Positions 5,193 through 5,997 of a stretch of 5,997 nt of DNA are shown here, piece after piece. Source of the stretch: Planctomycetota bacterium (lineage in GTDB: Bacteria; Planctomycetota; UBA8108); assembly GCA_022451445.1 (NCBI GenBank), contig JAKUSY010000208.1, positions 1 to 5,997 on the forward strand. Reading direction: 5' to 3'. Position numbers and translations under genes: made by a program. Numbering within the stretch: position 1 is the first letter of the stretch; the number at the start of each line of letters is the position of its first letter. The notes beneath the pieces are model-generated. The model searched no databases, was not told where the DNA came from, and saw only the letters and a list, made by a program, of their open reading frames with translations.

Positions 5193-5997
5193 ATGACCGA
5201 TCGACCAGAAGAGCCTGGAGTCGGAGGCGGCATGGACGAGGCCCCTGCGGAAGTGGTGGAGCGCCCTGAAGCTCCCGCGCCCGCGGTGAGGAATCCTCAC
5301 CAGGCATTGCCGGCGAGCGTCTCTGACCGCCTGACCCTCTACGTTGCCCGGGCGGTCTTCTTTCTCGCGGCCGTCGGTCTCGGCATCCAGGGAGCGAGAG
5401 CCTTCTCCGGGCTGGTCCCCGGCTTCGAGATCGCCTCCATCGATGGAATCTTCGTCGCCGGCATCGTCGCGATCATCCTGATTATCTTCGAGATGGTGTT
5501 CGTGAGGGGGCCGGTGCGCACCATTGCCGGGGTCATGGTGGGCTTGATGATGGGCCTGGTGCTGGCGCTCATCTTTCAGCCCCTGGTTACGGTGATCACC
5601 AAGGCGGTGGTGGCCCCCGGGGTGGAGGGCGAACAGCTCGAAGCGCTGGTCGCTTTTCTGAACCTGATGACAACCTGCATCTTCTGCTATCTCGGGGTGA
5701 CGCTCGTCGTCACAACCAAGGATGAGCTCAAGTTCATCATTCCCTACGTTGAGTTTCGCAAGGAGATCAAGGGGCATCTTCCTCTCATCCTCGACACCAG
5801 TACCTTCATCGATGGACGGATCCAGGGGCTGCTGTCCGCCGGGGTCTTCGACCAGAGGCTGGAGGTGCCGAGGTTCGTTCTCGATGAGCTGCAACGGGTA
5901 GCCGATTCGGCCGAGCGGTCTCTGCGCGAGCGCGGGCGCCGGGGACTCGATGTGCTCAAGGAAATAGAAAAACATCACATGGTCAACATCGTCGATT
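5193..5997 (+). CDS. Membrane-anchored PIN-domain protein, YacL/PIN-TRAM type (3' end outside window)
   Basis: The frame is open from ATG 5193 to the window edge (268 residues seen). After a Pro/Glu/Ala-rich cytoplasmic N-terminus (1-45) come four hydrophobic segments at roughly 47-66, 82-103, 108-135 and 152-174, then a PIN nuclease fold: LILDTSTFIDGRI (198-210, Asp201 and Asp207), LEVPRFVLDELQRVAD (223-238, Glu232) and RGRRGLDVLKEI (247-258). This order is that of the YacL/COG4956 family, in which a C-terminal TRAM RNA-binding domain follows; that part would lie beyond the window. PIN domains are usually Mg-dependent ribonucleases, and the acidic residues seen are intact, but the cellular role of the YacL family is poorly defined. 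The gene follows the dGTPase by 6 bp, pointing to co-transcription. A second in-frame ATG at 5232 has a closer GGAGG (5223-5227) and could be the true start, losing 13 residues. Confidence 0.88.
   Translation, partial: MTDRPEEPGVGGGMDEAPAEVVERPEAPAPAVRNPHQALPASVSDRLTLYVARAVFFLAAVGLGIQGARAFSGLVPGFEIASIDGIFVAGIVAIILIIFEMVFVRGPVRTIAGVMVGLMMGLVLALIFQPLVTVITKAVVAPGVEGEQLEALVAFLNLMTTCIFCYLGVTLVVTTKDELKFIIPYVEFRKEIKGHLPLILDTSTFIDGRIQGLLSAGVFDQRLEVPRFVLDELQRVADSAERSLRERGRRGLDVLKEIEKHHMVNIVD

Noticed and set aside
4857..5978. A 373-codon minus-strand frame opposite the dGTPase end and PIN gene, rich in His, Asp and Glu.
   Set aside because: Its composition is what antisense reading of GC-rich membrane and PIN coding sequence gives, while the plus strand shows clear family motifs.

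Overview
The window looks like a piece of a GC-rich bacterial chromosome with ordinary gene density. No mobile element, CRISPR array, rRNA or tRNA is visible. A eukaryote-type UDP-N-acetylhexosamine pyrophosphorylase, a YacL-type membrane PIN protein and a type-2 dGTPase suggest an uncultivated deep-branching bacterium, perhaps of the planctomycete kind. That placement is only an inference, because no rRNA or marker phylogeny is available here.

Layout. Positions 1-106 (minus) hold the start of a secreted-protein gene whose body lies off the left edge. Diverging from it, 287-907 (plus) encodes the C-terminal half of a METTL25-like (Methyltransf_32) methyltransferase. Its SAM-binding N-terminal half is absent, so it looks like a 5'-truncated remnant. 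It runs tail to tail into a UDP-sugar pyrophosphorylase (2351-900, minus), and the two stop codons share one 8-bp palindrome. Then comes a 234-bp divergent intergenic region, a small orphan gene (2586-2831, plus), and a convergent minus-strand gene (3687-2842) for a very divergent RlmJ-like Rossmann methyltransferase that starts with TTG behind a strong Shine-Dalgarno. A divergent, GC-rich, strongly self-complementary leader (about 3688-4013) precedes a plus-strand pair: an HD-domain dGTPase (4014-5186) and, 6 bp later, a membrane-anchored PIN-domain protein (5193 to the right edge, truncated by the window).

Functional picture. The genes are mostly housekeeping or single-copy types: cell-envelope nucleotide-sugar synthesis, nucleic-acid methylation, dNTP control and RNA handling. 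They do not form one obvious pathway. The most notable points are a dGTPase whose metal-binding HD dyad reads Pro-Asp, a structured leader with a possible 30-codon upstream ORF in front of it, and two methyltransferase-like genes that are truncated or altered at catalytic positions. I see no convincing new multi-gene system.
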